This document shows positions 34,215-42,323 of a DNA stretch of 64,000 nucleotides, piece after piece. The position numbers were made by a program, and so were the translations under genes. Position 1 is the first letter of the stretch. Each line of letters starts with the position of its first letter. The stretch is from contig NZ_JACHBR010000003.1 in the NCBI RefSeq assembly GCF_014200435.1, forward strand, positions 340,477 through 404,476, given 5' to 3'. The notes below the pieces were generated by a model. It worked only from the letters and a program-made list of their open reading frames with translations. It did not search any database and had not been told where the DNA came from. The stretch comes from Sphaerisporangium krabiense (lineage in GTDB: Bacteria; Actinomycetota; Actinomycetes; Streptosporangiales; Streptosporangiaceae).

Positions 34215-35771
34215 GTGAACGGAACATGGTGGCAGGACGCCGTCATCTACCAGGTGTATCTGCGCTCCTTCGCCGACACCGACGGCGACGGCGTCGGCGA
34301 CCTGGAAGGGCTCCGCCGGCGGCTGGACTACCTCAGGTCCCTCGGCGTGGACGGCCTCTGGCTCAACCCCATCTACCCCTCCCCCGGCGCCGACCACGGC
34401 TACGACGTGTCCGACTACACCGGCATCGACGCCCGGTACGGCGGCCTGCCCGCCTTCGACCGGACGCTCGCCGACGCGCACGCCCGCGGCCTGAAGGTGC
34501 TCATGGACCTGGTGCCGAACCACTGCTCGGCCGAGCACCCGTGGTTCCAGGCGGCGCTCGCGGGCGACGCCGCGGCCCGCGAGCGGTTCATCTTCCGCCC
34601 CGGCGTCGGGGACCTGCCGCCGAACAACTGGCGGTCGGCGTTCGGCGGTCCCGCCTGGACCAGGGCCGGCGACGAGTGGTACCTGCACAGCTTCGACCGC
34701 GGGCAGCCCGACTTCAACTGGCGCAACCCCGAGGTCGCCGCCTACTTCGAGGAGGTGCTGCGGTTCTGGTTCGACCGCGGGGTGGACGGGATGCGCATCG
34801 ACGTGGCGCACATGCTGTTCAAGCACGCCGACCTGCCCGACTGGCCGAACTACCCCGAGTACAACATCCTCGCCCAGAACCAGCCCGAGGTGCACGACGT
34901 GCTGCGCCGCTGGCGCAAGATCGCCGACGGGTACGGCCGCGACCTCACGCTGGTCGGCGAGATCTGGGTGCCCACGATCGACGACCTGGCCCTCTACCTG
35001 CGTCCCGACGAGTTGCCCCAGGCGTTCTACTTCGACCTGCTGCTGTGCCCGTGGGACGCCGCCCGGTTCCACACCTCGATCAGCGGCGGCCTGGAGCAGA
35101 TCGCCGCCACCGGCGCGTCCATCACCTGGACGCTGGCCAACCACGACGTGCACCGCGCGGTCAGCCGGTACGGCCTGACGTCCTACACGGGCGGGCCGCC
35201 CACGCGGCCGAGGGGCGAGGTCGACGTCCCGCTCGGGGTGCGCCGGGCGCGGGCCGCGATGATGCTGGTGCTGGCGCTGCCCGGATCGGTCTACCTCTAC
35301 CAGGGCGAGGAGGCCGGGCTCCCCGAGGTGATGGACCTGCCCGACGAGGCACGGCAGGACCCGGCCTGGCTGCGCTCGGGCACCGCCGACTACGGGCGGG
35401 ACGGCTGCCGCGTCCCCCTCCCCTGGACCGCCGCCGGCCCCTCGTTCGGCTTCTCCTCCTCCGGCGACACGTGGCTGCCGCAGCCGGACTGGTTCGCCGG
35501 CTTCGCCATCGAGTCGCAGATCGGGACGCCCGGCTCGACGTGGGATCTGCACCGGCGGGCCCTGGAGGTCCGGCGCGGCATCGGCGGCCCGCTGGAATGG
35601 GTGCCCGCCGGCCGCTCCGACGTCGTCGCGTTCCGGCGCGGCGACCTGGTCAGCGTCACGGTCTTCGGCGCCGAGCCGTACGAGGCGCCGTGGGGGGAAC
35701 CGGTCCTGGCCTCGGACGACGCCGCCCCGGGCAGGGTGGCCCCGTCCACCACCGCCTGGTTCAGGACCTGA
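34215..35771 (+). CDS. GH13 alpha-glucosidase-type enzyme
   Basis: Cytoplasmic glycoside hydrolase of family 13, 518 residues. Conserved region I is DLVPNHC (98-104); region II GMRIDVAH has the nucleophile Asp196; region III LVGEIWV has the acid/base Glu249; region IV LANHDVHR has the transition-state Asp311. The N terminus WWQDAVIYQVYLRSFADTDG is typical of alpha-glucosidases and oligo-1,6-glucosidases. No signal peptide. GTG 34215 is preceded by CCAGGAGG. Probably cleaves imported alpha-glucosides; no sugar transporter or regulator is adjacent. Stands alone and is divergent from the quinone oxidoreductase. Confidence 0.92.
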   Translation: MNGTWWQDAVIYQVYLRSFADTDGDGVGDLEGLRRRLDYLRSLGVDGLWLNPIYPSPGADHGYDVSDYTGIDARYGGLPAFDRTLADAHARGLKVLMDLVPNHCSAEHPWFQAALAGDAAARERFIFRPGVGDLPPNNWRSAFGGPAWTRAGDEWYLHSFDRGQPDFNWRNPEVAAYFEEVLRFWFDRGVDGMRIDVAHMLFKHADLPDWPNYPEYNILAQNQPEVHDVLRRWRKIADGYGRDLTLVGEIWVPTIDDLALYLRPDELPQAFYFDLLLCPWDAARFHTSISGGLEQIAATGASITWTLANHDVHRAVSRYGLTSYTGGPPTRPRGEVDVPLGVRRARAAMMLVLALPGSVYLYQGEEAGLPEVMDLPDEARQDPAWLRSGTADYGRDGCRVPLPWTAAGPSFGFSSSGDTWLPQPDWFAGFAIESQIGTPGSTWDLHRRALEVRRGIGGPLEWVPAGRSDVVAFRRGDLVSVTVFGAEPYEAPWGEPVLASDDAAPGRVAPSTTAWFRT

Positions 35772-35914
35772 CCGAAGGCCGCCAGGCACGCGGGCAGCCA
35801 CGCCGCGCCGGCCGGCGCCGCGCCGTACAGGACGCCCGCGGCCAGGAAGCCCGTGGCGTGGCCGCGGCGATCACCACCAGCGCGCGGCCCGCGCGCCGGG
35901 GCCTCGCGGGCCGG

Positions 35915-36565
35915 TCACGCCTCCTCCCCGCGGCCCCAGGGGGCGAGCCCGGCGTAGGACGGCCGCCACGCGTCGTGGTAGTCCGCGCGCACCTGCTCGG
36001 GCATGGCGTCGAGTATCCGCGCGGCGCGCTCGGCGGCCATGCCGTCCAGCACCCACGGCAGGTAGCGGGGAACGTCCGTGCCGATACGGGCGCGGTGCTC
36101 CTCGCCGAAGCGCCGCCATCGCGCCTCGCCCAGCGTCGCGCCGATGAGCGGCAACGCCTCGGCCTCCTCGTGGCGCAGGTGCCCGGTCAGCGTCGTGACC
36201 AGGGCGTCGGTGAGCCCGCCGAGCCGCTCGGGCCCGGACTCGCGGTCGGCGAGGGCGGCGTCGACGGCGTGCAGCAGCGGGTCGATGGCGCCGTGCTCGG
36301 CCTCCATGGCGTCCAGCAGGGCCAGGTCGTCGGGCCGGCCCGCCAGAACTCGCTGCATGTCCGGCCACAGGACGTCGTCCTCGGTCGTGTGGTGGACGCG
36401 CAGGTAGCTCTTGAACATCTCCCATCCGGCGGCGGCGCGCAGCAGGCGGCGGGGGTCGTCGTCCCCGCGGGCGGTGATGCGGGCGACGCGCTCGGCGTCG
36501 CGCCGGAGGGCGTCGTGCGTCGCGTACATCATCGTCATGTCGAGGCGGGCGGTCGTGCCGGTCAT
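35915..36565 (-). CDS. Hemerythrin-domain protein
   Basis: A 216-residue four-helix hemerythrin-like protein. Histidine and Glu/Asp ligands fall in the expected helices: YATHDALRRDAERV, LRVHHTTEDDVLWPDM, MEAEHGAIDPLLH and LRHEEAEALPLI. The C-terminal 70 residues (VPRYLPWVLDGMA onward) are an extension seen in actinobacterial members. It could bind oxygen, NO or iron. It is divergent from the double-MarR regulator at 36731, and the repeat array at 36656 sits between them, so it is a likely target of that regulator. Confidence 0.85.
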   Translation of the reverse strand: MTGTTARLDMTMMYATHDALRRDAERVARITARGDDDPRRLLRAAAGWEMFKSYLRVHHTTEDDVLWPDMQRVLAGRPDDLALLDAMEAEHGAIDPLLHAVDAALADRESGPERLGGLTDALVTTLTGHLRHEEAEALPLIGATLGEARWRRFGEEHRARIGTDVPRYLPWVLDGMAAERAARILDAMPEQVRADYHDAWRPSYAGLAPWGRGEEA

Positions 36566-36655
36566 GGCGGTCTCCAGTCCTGGCCTGTGCCGGATCCTTG
36601 TTCGTCCGGCCGTCCGGGCTCGACGCTAATCGTCCATTTGATTAACTGTCAACAT

Positions 36656-36700
36656 GCCAACTAATTCACTGCCAACCATCAACCAGCCAACCATCACGGC
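36656..36700. promoter_or_regulatory. Three direct GCCAAC repeats at 15-bp spacing
   Basis: GCCAAC starts at 36656, 36671 and 36686, exactly 15 bp apart; the last two share eleven bases (GCCAACCATCA). Just upstream TTGATTAACTGTCAA at about 36639-36653 is an imperfect inverted repeat. The array occupies the promoter region between the hemerythrin and double-MarR genes. Likely a multi-site operator. Confidence 0.55.
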
Positions 36701-36730
36701 TTCGGTAAGGTGTGGGGACGGAGGTGGCGC

Positions 36731-37618
36731 GTGCGGCGAGACGGCGAGGCGGAGCCCGCGGAGGACACGACCCTGACCGCGCTGCTCGGCCTCTCGGTGG
36801 GGAACATGCTGCGCCGGGTGTTCATGCTGTTCACCGCCGAGGCCATGCGCGAGGGCCCGCAGTCACGTGACTTCGTCGTCCTCGACACGCTCGCCGACCA
36901 GGACGGCCACTCCCAGCAGGACCTGGCGGAGAAGCTCGGCATCAACCGCACGATCATGGTGCGGCTCATCGACCGGCTGGAGGAGGCCGGGCACGTCACC
37001 CGGACGCGCAACCCGGCGAACCGGCGCTCCTACGTTCTGACGCTCACCCCGGCCGGGCGGGCGGCGCGCGACGCCATGCGGCGGCCGGTGTCCGACCGGG
37101 ACGCCCGCGTCACCGCGGCGCTGACCTCGAAGGAGCGCGCGCGGCTCGCCGCGCTGCTCGCCAAGATGCTCCCCGAGCCGGAGTCCCCGGCCGTCCAGAG
37201 CATCGAGTACCTGGTCACCCAGGCGTACCACCGGCTGCGCCGGCAGGGCGACGTGCTGCTGTCCGGCGCCGGCCTGCGCACCCGCCACTTCGGCCCGCTG
37301 TCCGCGCTCGCCCTGCTCGCGCCGTGCCCGCAGCAGGAGCTCGCCCGCCACCTGAACATCACCGAGCCGTCCGCGGCCCAGGTGATCGACGAACTGGCCG
37401 AGGCGGGTCTCGTCACCCGCGGCCGGGACCCGCGCGACCGCCGCCGCTACGCCCTGGAGCTCACCCCGCTCGGGCGCGACCGCCTGACCGACGTCCGCGC
37501 CGCGATGGTGGGCCTGCGCGCCGAAGTCATCGGCCTCCTCGGCGCCGCCCCCGAGGAGGAACTGCGCGCGCTGCTGACCAAGCTGCTGTCCCCCGCACCC
37601 GGCGCGCCCCGCGCCTGA
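36731..37618 (+). CDS. Double MarR-family regulator (two MarR domains in one chain)
   Basis: A 295-residue chain with two MarR winged-helix domains in tandem, where normal MarR proteins are about 150 residues and dimerise. Domain 1: DGHSQQDLAEKLGINRTIMVRLIDRLEE with wing RNPANRRSYVLTLTPAG, written here in part as QQDLAEKLGINRTIMVRL. Domain 2: CPQQELARHLNITEPSAAQV with wing DPRDRRRYALELTPLG. The two are similar but not identical, so this is an old internal duplication that makes a single-chain pseudo-dimer. GTG 36731 follows GGAGGTGGCGC; GTG 36710 is possible. Probably binds the repeats upstream. Confidence 0.87.
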   Translation: MRRDGEAEPAEDTTLTALLGLSVGNMLRRVFMLFTAEAMREGPQSRDFVVLDTLADQDGHSQQDLAEKLGINRTIMVRLIDRLEEAGHVTRTRNPANRRSYVLTLTPAGRAARDAMRRPVSDRDARVTAALTSKERARLAALLAKMLPEPESPAVQSIEYLVTQAYHRLRRQGDVLLSGAGLRTRHFGPLSALALLAPCPQQELARHLNITEPSAAQVIDELAEAGLVTRGRDPRDRRRYALELTPLGRDRLTDVRAAMVGLRAEVIGLLGAAPEEELRALLTKLLSPAPGAPRA

Positions 37619-37711
37619 GCGCCGGGGCGCGTCGACGCGACGGAGCTCCGGCGGATGACGGCGACCTCGCGGGTCGCCCTCACCGGCCGGAGCTCCTGGG
37701 CGCCGCGAAGG

Positions 37712-39010
37712 TCAGCGCACGACGCGGGCGAACCTGCGCAGTTCCTCGGTGAACAGTTCCGGCTGCTCGAAGGCGGCGAAGTGGCCGCCGCGCTCGGGCT
37801 TGTTCCAGTACCGCAGGTCGTGGTACACGCGCTCACCCCAGATCCGCGGCGGCCGGTACAGCTCCTTGGGGAACACGCTGACGCCGACCGGCAGGTCCAG
37901 CTCCTGGGTGACGTAGTCGGTGGCGAGGCCGTCCCAGTACAGCCGGGCGGCGGACGCCACGTTGTCGGGCACCCAGTACATCATGATGGTGTCGAGGATC
38001 TGGTCGTAGCTCCAGATGCCCTCGGGGTTCCTGCCGCTGTCGCTCCACAGGGCGAGCTTCTCGTAGATCCAGCCCGCCAGGCCGGTCGGAGAGTCGGTCA
38101 GGCCGTAGCTCCACGTCTGCGGCTCGGTCCGCATCGCCTGCGAGAAGGCCGCGCCGTTGGCCCCGTGCTCGGCGATCTGCGCGAGGGCCTCCTGCTCCTC
38201 CGGCGTCGGCTCGCCCACCAGCGGCGCGTTCATCAGCATCGGGAAGTTCAGGTGGACGGCGGCGAGCTCCCTCGGCCGGAGCTTGCCCATGAAGGTGGCG
38301 ACGCAGCCGCCCCAGTCACCGCCCTGCGAGATGTAGCGCTGGTAGCCGAGCCGCCGCATGAGCACGATCCAGGCCTTGGCGATACGGGCGGAGTTCCAGC
38401 CGGTCACCTCCGGCTTGCCGGAGAAGCCGAACCCGGGCAGGGAGGGCACGACGACGTGGAACGCGTCCTCGGGCCGCCCGCCGTAGCGGGTGGGGTCGGT
38501 GAGCGGTCCGATGATGTCCAGGAAGTCGACGACCGAACCCGGCCAGCCGTGCGAGAGGATGATCGGCGTGGCGTCGCGGTGCGGGGACCGCGCGTGCAGG
38601 AAGTGGACGGCCACACCGTCGATGAGCGTGCGGTACTGGCCGACGGCGTTGAGCCGGTTCTCCAGGCGCCGCCAGTCGTAGCGGGTGCGCCAGTACTCGG
38701 TCAGCTTTTGCAGGCGGCGCAGCGGCGTGCCCTGCGACCAGTCGGTCACCAGCTCTTCGCCGGGCCAGCGGATGTTCGCCAGCCGGTTGCGCAGGTCGGT
38801 CAGGACCGACGCGGGGACGTGCAGGCGTAACGGGGTGATCGCCTCGGTGGCGGGCGGCAGGTCCAGTCCCCCCGCCGTCACCGTGGCCGACTCGGCGAGC
38901 GCCGACGAGGCCTGGGACACCGCCCAGACCGGCGGTGCCGCCGCCACCGTCGTCGCCACGAGACCTTTCAGCACTCCACGCCGTGACGTGGCGTGCTCTT
39001 CCTTCGACAT
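37712..39010 (-). CDS. Secreted epoxide hydrolase (alpha/beta-hydrolase with EHN domain)
   Basis: A 432-residue enzyme with a Tat-type signal (SRRGVLKGLVATTVAAA, twin Arg at 10-11), an N-terminal EHN region (ITPLRLHVPASVLTDLRNRL) and an alpha/beta-hydrolase domain. The oxyanion motif is HGWPGS (154-159), the nucleophile is Asp232 in GGDWGG, and the general-base histidine is His410 in GGHFAAFE. Microsomal-type epoxide hydrolases have this order. Export through Tat as a folded protein is inferred from the signal. ATG 39010 is preceded by GGGAGC. Epoxide substrate unknown. Confidence 0.9.
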   Translation of the reverse strand: MSKEEHATSRRGVLKGLVATTVAAAPPVWAVSQASSALAESATVTAGGLDLPPATEAITPLRLHVPASVLTDLRNRLANIRWPGEELVTDWSQGTPLRRLQKLTEYWRTRYDWRRLENRLNAVGQYRTLIDGVAVHFLHARSPHRDATPIILSHGWPGSVVDFLDIIGPLTDPTRYGGRPEDAFHVVVPSLPGFGFSGKPEVTGWNSARIAKAWIVLMRRLGYQRYISQGGDWGGCVATFMGKLRPRELAAVHLNFPMLMNAPLVGEPTPEEQEALAQIAEHGANGAAFSQAMRTEPQTWSYGLTDSPTGLAGWIYEKLALWSDSGRNPEGIWSYDQILDTIMMYWVPDNVASAARLYWDGLATDYVTQELDLPVGVSVFPKELYRPPRIWGERVYHDLRYWNKPERGGHFAAFEQPELFTEELRRFARVVR

Positions 39011-39176
39011 GTACGCTCCCTTGCCCGCGCCGGCCGCGGCCGGCGACGAGAGAACCCGTGCTAGACGACATGGACGCTAGAAAGGCGGCGTTGCGGAGAC
39101 AAGAGAGAAGGGCGGGGCTCTGGGGGCACCCCTACGCCCGGACGCGTGGCATCGCGGGCCCGGCCTTGCCGGCATT

Positions 39177-39196
39177 AACTCTATATAGGTAGAGTT
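39177..39196. promoter_or_regulatory. PadR operator overlapping the promoter
   Basis: AACTCTA (39177-39183) and TAGAGTT (39190-39196) are perfect 7-bp inverted arms. The 3' arm ends 6 bp before the GTG start of the PadR gene, so the transcript would be leaderless or nearly so and bound repressor would cover the start. TATATAGG in the centre may include the -10 element. Confidence 0.6.
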
Positions 39197-39202
39197 CCGG
39201 CC

Positions 39203-39529
39203 GTGACGCGACGACCCTCACGGCAGACCATGGCCGTGCTGGCGGCCCTGGCCGCCGACCCCGCCGCCTGGCGGTACGGGTACGAGCTCGGGCGCGAGGT
39301 GGGGCTGAAGGCGGGTTCGCTGTACCCGATCCTCATGCGCCTGTGCGACCGTGAGCTGCTCGAACACACCTGGGAGGCCGAGGCGCCCCCCGGCCGGCCA
39401 CCCCGCCACCTGTACCGCCTCACCCCCGCCGGCCTGCGCTACGCCGCCGACCACGCCCCCGCTCCCGGACAGGCCCCGTCGTCCGCCACCGAACACGCCC
39501 CTTCGCCTCGCCCGAGGAACGCCTGGTGA
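39203..39529 (+). CDS. PadR-family regulator
   Basis: A 108-residue PadR winged-helix protein: AALAADPAAWRYGYELGREVG, LKAGSLYPILMRLCDRELLE and the wing PPRHLYRLTPAGLRYA. It lacks the C-terminal dimerisation helix of long PadR proteins. Start GTG 39203, next to the palindrome. The last four bases overlap the start of the membrane protein gene (GTGA), so the pair is translated together; in actinomycetes such PadR/membrane-protein pairs are frequent and the regulator controls its own operon. Confidence 0.87.
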   Translation: MTRRPSRQTMAVLAALAADPAAWRYGYELGREVGLKAGSLYPILMRLCDRELLEHTWEAEAPPGRPPRHLYRLTPAGLRYAADHAPAPGQAPSSATEHAPSPRPRNAW

Positions 39530-40641
39530 CCGGCCCCCGGGACAACGTCCCGGCGGACGGGGCCGCGCGGCTGCTGTCGGTGGCGGCGTGGCTGCTGCCG
39601 GAGGGACGGGGGCAGTGGGGACCGGCCATGCGGGCCGAGCTGGCCGGGATCGAGCCCGCGCCCGCGCGCTGGCGGTTCGCCCTCGGCTGCCTGCGGGTCG
39701 CGCTGACGCGCCCCCGCCTCCTCGGCACCGCCGCGTGCGCGCTGCTCACGCTGGGAGTGATCGCGGCGGCGCTGGTCACGACCGGCGGGGTCGCCTACGG
39801 GCCGCTCCGCGACGCCCTCGTCGGACTGGTGGTGGTCCTGCTCGTGCTCGCGTGGCTCGGCCGGCTGCGCGGCCCGCTCGGCCCGGCGGCCCGCGCCGGG
39901 ACCACCCGGCTGCTGCGGGCGGGCGGCTGCGCTCTGGTGGGCGCGGCGGCCGTGCTCGTCTTCGCCGAGTTCGGCGCGGCGACGGGCCGCGTGGAGGAGA
40001 GGGCCTGGGTGGGCCTGCCGATCCTGACCTGCGTCCTCGGCGTCTCCATGACCGCTCTTCTCGCCGTGACGTCCCTCCGGTCGGCCGCGCCCGCGCGCGC
40101 CCTGCGGATCGGCGGCGGCTGCGGCGCCGCGGCGGCGACCGCGTTCACGGCGCCCGTGCTGCTGTGGCCTCCGCTGCCCCCGTCCAGCGGCCGGGCGCTC
40201 GCGGCGCTCGCGGGCGCCGCCCTGACCGCCATGCTGATCACCGCCAGACGGCCGGTCGACGCCGGGCACGAGGCGGAGGTACCCGGGTCGCAAGGTCCTG
40301 GGCCGGAGGGTTCCCAGGTGGAGGATTCCGGGCCCGAGGGTGGCGATCAGGTGCTGATCGCCGGGCTGTGCGCGGCGGTCGTCGCGGCTTTGGCGATCTT
40401 CATCGTGGCGGACGGGCTGCTGCAGTTCGCGGCGTCCTGGGTACCGCACACGAGCCCGGCGAACGTCGCCGCCGCCGGCCGTCTCGCCAACGACCGCGCG
40501 GGCGCCGAGGACCCCTACTTCGGTCTCCTGGCCCTCGGCGCCCTCCTCGCCACCCTGCTCTGGGCCCTGGCCCGGCGTTCGCCCGTGCCGGAGAGCCTCA
40601 CTCCCCCGCCCGCCGGCCCGGACGCGACCACGACGGCCTGA
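39526..40641 (+). CDS. Multi-pass membrane protein, PadR partner
   Basis: A 371-residue membrane protein with about eight hydrophobic segments (for example LLGTAACALLTLGVIAAALV and ALVGLVVVLLVLAWLG), no recognised catalytic motif. The soluble N terminus (LLSVAAWLLPEGRGQWGPAM, then RAELAGIEPAPARWRFALGC) is a common start of actinomycete proteins encoded directly after PadR genes. A hydrophilic loop of about 40 residues separates the last two helices. GTG 39526 overlaps the PadR stop. Probably the effector of a membrane-stress or drug-responsive pair; function unknown. Confidence 0.78.
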   Translation: MTGPRDNVPADGAARLLSVAAWLLPEGRGQWGPAMRAELAGIEPAPARWRFALGCLRVALTRPRLLGTAACALLTLGVIAAALVTTGGVAYGPLRDALVGLVVVLLVLAWLGRLRGPLGPAARAGTTRLLRAGGCALVGAAAVLVFAEFGAATGRVEERAWVGLPILTCVLGVSMTALLAVTSLRSAAPARALRIGGGCGAAAATAFTAPVLLWPPLPPSSGRALAALAGAALTAMLITARRPVDAGHEAEVPGSQGPGPEGSQVEDSGPEGGDQVLIAGLCAAVVAALAIFIVADGLLQFAASWVPHTSPANVAAAGRLANDRAGAEDPYFGLLALGALLATLLWALARRSPVPESLTPPPAGPDATTTA

Positions 40642-40647
40642 CACCGA

Positions 40648-41130
40648 TCACGACGCCGCCGCGCGGCGCGCGAGCACGACGGCGAGGCGGTCCATCGACT
40701 CCTGGCCGCCTCTTAGCCCGCCGGCGCGGATGATCGCGTCGCGGGCCTCCACCGACGGGTGCACGGTCCGGGCGACGTACTCGGTCCCGCGGTCCGTCTC
40801 GAAGAGGCTGACCGTCTCGAGCGCCACGTCCTCGGGCGCGCCCTCGAACGCCCAGGTCCGCACGTACCGCTCCGGCGCCACGACGTCGTGGTGGACGCCG
40901 TGGAAGCCCCATTCCAGGCCGTCGGCGTCGATGTTGACGAACCGCCAGAGCCCGCCCGGCCTGAGCTCCATACGGTCCACCCGGGTGGCCATGGAGTGCG
41001 GCCCCCACCAGCGCGGCAGCAGCTCGGGGTCGGTGATCGCCCGGAACACGAGCTCTCTCGGGGCGTCGAAGACGCGGGTCATGACGATGTCCTGGCGGCC
41101 GGGCTCGATGACGAACTGGGTCTCACTCAT
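40648..41130 (-). CDS. SRPBCC/AHSA1-domain protein
   Basis: A 160-residue protein of the START-like AHSA1 family with a hydrophobic ligand-binding pocket: VMTRVFDAPRELVFRAIT, PRWWGPHSM and ELRPGGLWRFV. Overlaps the upstream ArsR gene by 8 bp (stop and start interleaved), as is usual for the ArsR-SRPBCC pairs of actinomycetes. Possibly the third gene of an SDR-ArsR-SRPBCC operon. It may bind the ligand or serve as the operon's effector; substrate unknown. Confidence 0.85.
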   Translation of the reverse strand: MSETQFVIEPGRQDIVMTRVFDAPRELVFRAITDPELLPRWWGPHSMATRVDRMELRPGGLWRFVNIDADGLEWGFHGVHHDVVAPERYVRTWAFEGAPEDVALETVSLFETDRGTEYVARTVHPSVEARDAIIRAGGLRGGQESMDRLAVVLARRAAAS

Positions 41131-41461
41131 GGTGTTCTCCTCGCTGGATACGCTTGATCTCCTGGTCGAGGCGGTCGAGCCGGGCGGCCCAGCGGTCGCG
41201 GTAGCGCGTGATCCACTCCGAGGCCGCGTCCAGCGGCTCGGTCTCCAGGCGGCACGGACGCCACTGCGCGTCGCGGCCCCGTGTGATCAGCCCCGCCCTT
41301 TCCAGCACCTTCAGGTGCTTGGAGACCGCCTGCAGGCTCATGTCGAACGGCTCGGCCAGTTCGTTGACCGTCGCCTCGCCCTCCGCGAGCCGGGCGAGTA
41401 TCGCGCGCCTGGTCGGGTCGGCCAGGGCGGCGAAGGTGAGGCTCAGCCGGTCGCCTGGCAC
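41123..41461 (-). CDS. ArsR-type winged-helix repressor (SRPBCC partner)
   Basis: A 112-residue ArsR-fold repressor of the metal-independent group: FAALADPTRRAILARLAEG, helix-turn-helix FDMSLQAVSKHLKVLERAGLI, and the wing RGRDAQWRPCRLE. No metal-binding cysteine pair is present in the usual helix. GTG 41461 is only one base beyond the stop of the SDR gene, so it has no own promoter and is translated with it. Its likely operator is the GGTT-N4-AACC-N4-GGTT element upstream of the SDR gene. Closely parallel to the ArsR at 59316. Confidence 0.88.
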   Translation of the reverse strand: MPGDRLSLTFAALADPTRRAILARLAEGEATVNELAEPFDMSLQAVSKHLKVLERAGLITRGRDAQWRPCRLETEPLDAASEWITRYRDRWAARLDRLDQEIKRIQRGEHHE

Positions 41462-41462
41462 G

Positions 41463-42215
41463 TCAGTGGTCCACGATGGCGCCGCACGAGACGTTGACGG
41501 TCGCCGAGGTCATGGTCCTGGCCAGGTCGGAGGCGACGAACGCGGCGACGTTCCCCACGTCGGCCAGGGTGGCGGCCCGTCCGAGCAGCGTCTCGCCGTT
41601 CAGCGCGGCGGTGAGCTCCTCCCTGCCCGGGAAGTCTTCCGGCAGGCTCTCCGGCACGCCGCCCGTGACCATGGTGACGACGCGGACGCCGTGCTTCCCG
41701 GCCTCGCACGCCCATTGCCTGCGCAGGCCCTCCAGCGCGTCGAGCGCGACCTTGAACCCGCCGAGCCCCGGAACGGTCTGGGGGCCGCCGCCGCCGAACA
41801 ACAGGATCACCCCGGACCCGCGGGGGATCATGTGCCGGACCGCCGCCCTGGTGGTCAGGAAGTGCGTGCGCGTGGCGGTCAGGATCGGCCGGACGAACTC
41901 CTCCGCGGTGATCTCCATCAGCGGCTTCTGCACGTCCTGGACGTCGATGGCGTTGAAGCAGACGTCGATCCCGCCGGCCCGCGCGGCCACCGCGGCGGCG
42001 AAGGTCTCGACGGCGTCCTCGTCCAGCGCGTCGACCTCGGCGGTCTCGGCCGCGCCCCCGGCGGCGCGAATGTCGGCGGCGACCTTCCCCAGGGTGGCCC
42101 CGGTGCGCCCGGCGAGGAAGACCCGCGCCCCCTCACGCGCGAAGGCCCTGGCCACCGCGCCCCCGATCGTCCCGCCCGCGCCGTACACGACGGCGACCTT
42201 GTTCTCCAGGAGCAT
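41463..42215 (-). CDS. SDR-fold protein lacking the catalytic Tyr
   Basis: A 250-residue short-chain dehydrogenase fold. The cofactor loop YGAGGTIGGAVARAFAREG and the segment VDVCFNAIDV-type strand are normal, but the active-site Ser and Tyr are not found: the expected serine region reads LLFGGGG and the YxxxK region reads PGLGGFKVALDAL with Leu four before the Lys. It is probably not a standard oxidoreductase; it may bind NAD(P) for sensing, or use another mechanism. ATG 42215 follows AAAGGTTG. First gene of the operon with ArsR and SRPBCC. Confidence 0.78.
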   Translation of the reverse strand: MLLENKVAVVYGAGGTIGGAVARAFAREGARVFLAGRTGATLGKVAADIRAAGGAAETAEVDALDEDAVETFAAAVAARAGGIDVCFNAIDVQDVQKPLMEITAEEFVRPILTATRTHFLTTRAAVRHMIPRGSGVILLFGGGGPQTVPGLGGFKVALDALEGLRRQWACEAGKHGVRVVTMVTGGVPESLPEDFPGREELTAALNGETLLGRAATLADVGNVAAFVASDLARTMTSATVNVSCGAIVDH

Positions 42216-42230
42216 TGCGTTCAACCTTTC

Positions 42231-42252
42231 GGTTTATCAACCTTGAGGTTGA
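42231..42252. promoter_or_regulatory. ArsR operator with GGTT-N4-AACC-N4-GGTT layout (copy 1)
   Basis: GGTT at 42231, AACC at 42239 and GGTT at 42247 are spaced exactly 8 bp. The right half, TCAACCTTGAGGTTGA, is a perfect palindrome. It ends 16 bp before the SDR start. The same layout occurs upstream of the second ArsR at 59683-59702, so this is probably the site of the ArsR encoded at 41123. Confidence 0.65.
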
Positions 42253-42323
42253 GTAAGGTACCTGACGAGGGCGGGCGCCGTCCAGCCCTCCGGGGGACGG
42301 AGCCCTGCCCCGCGGCCGGCGCG

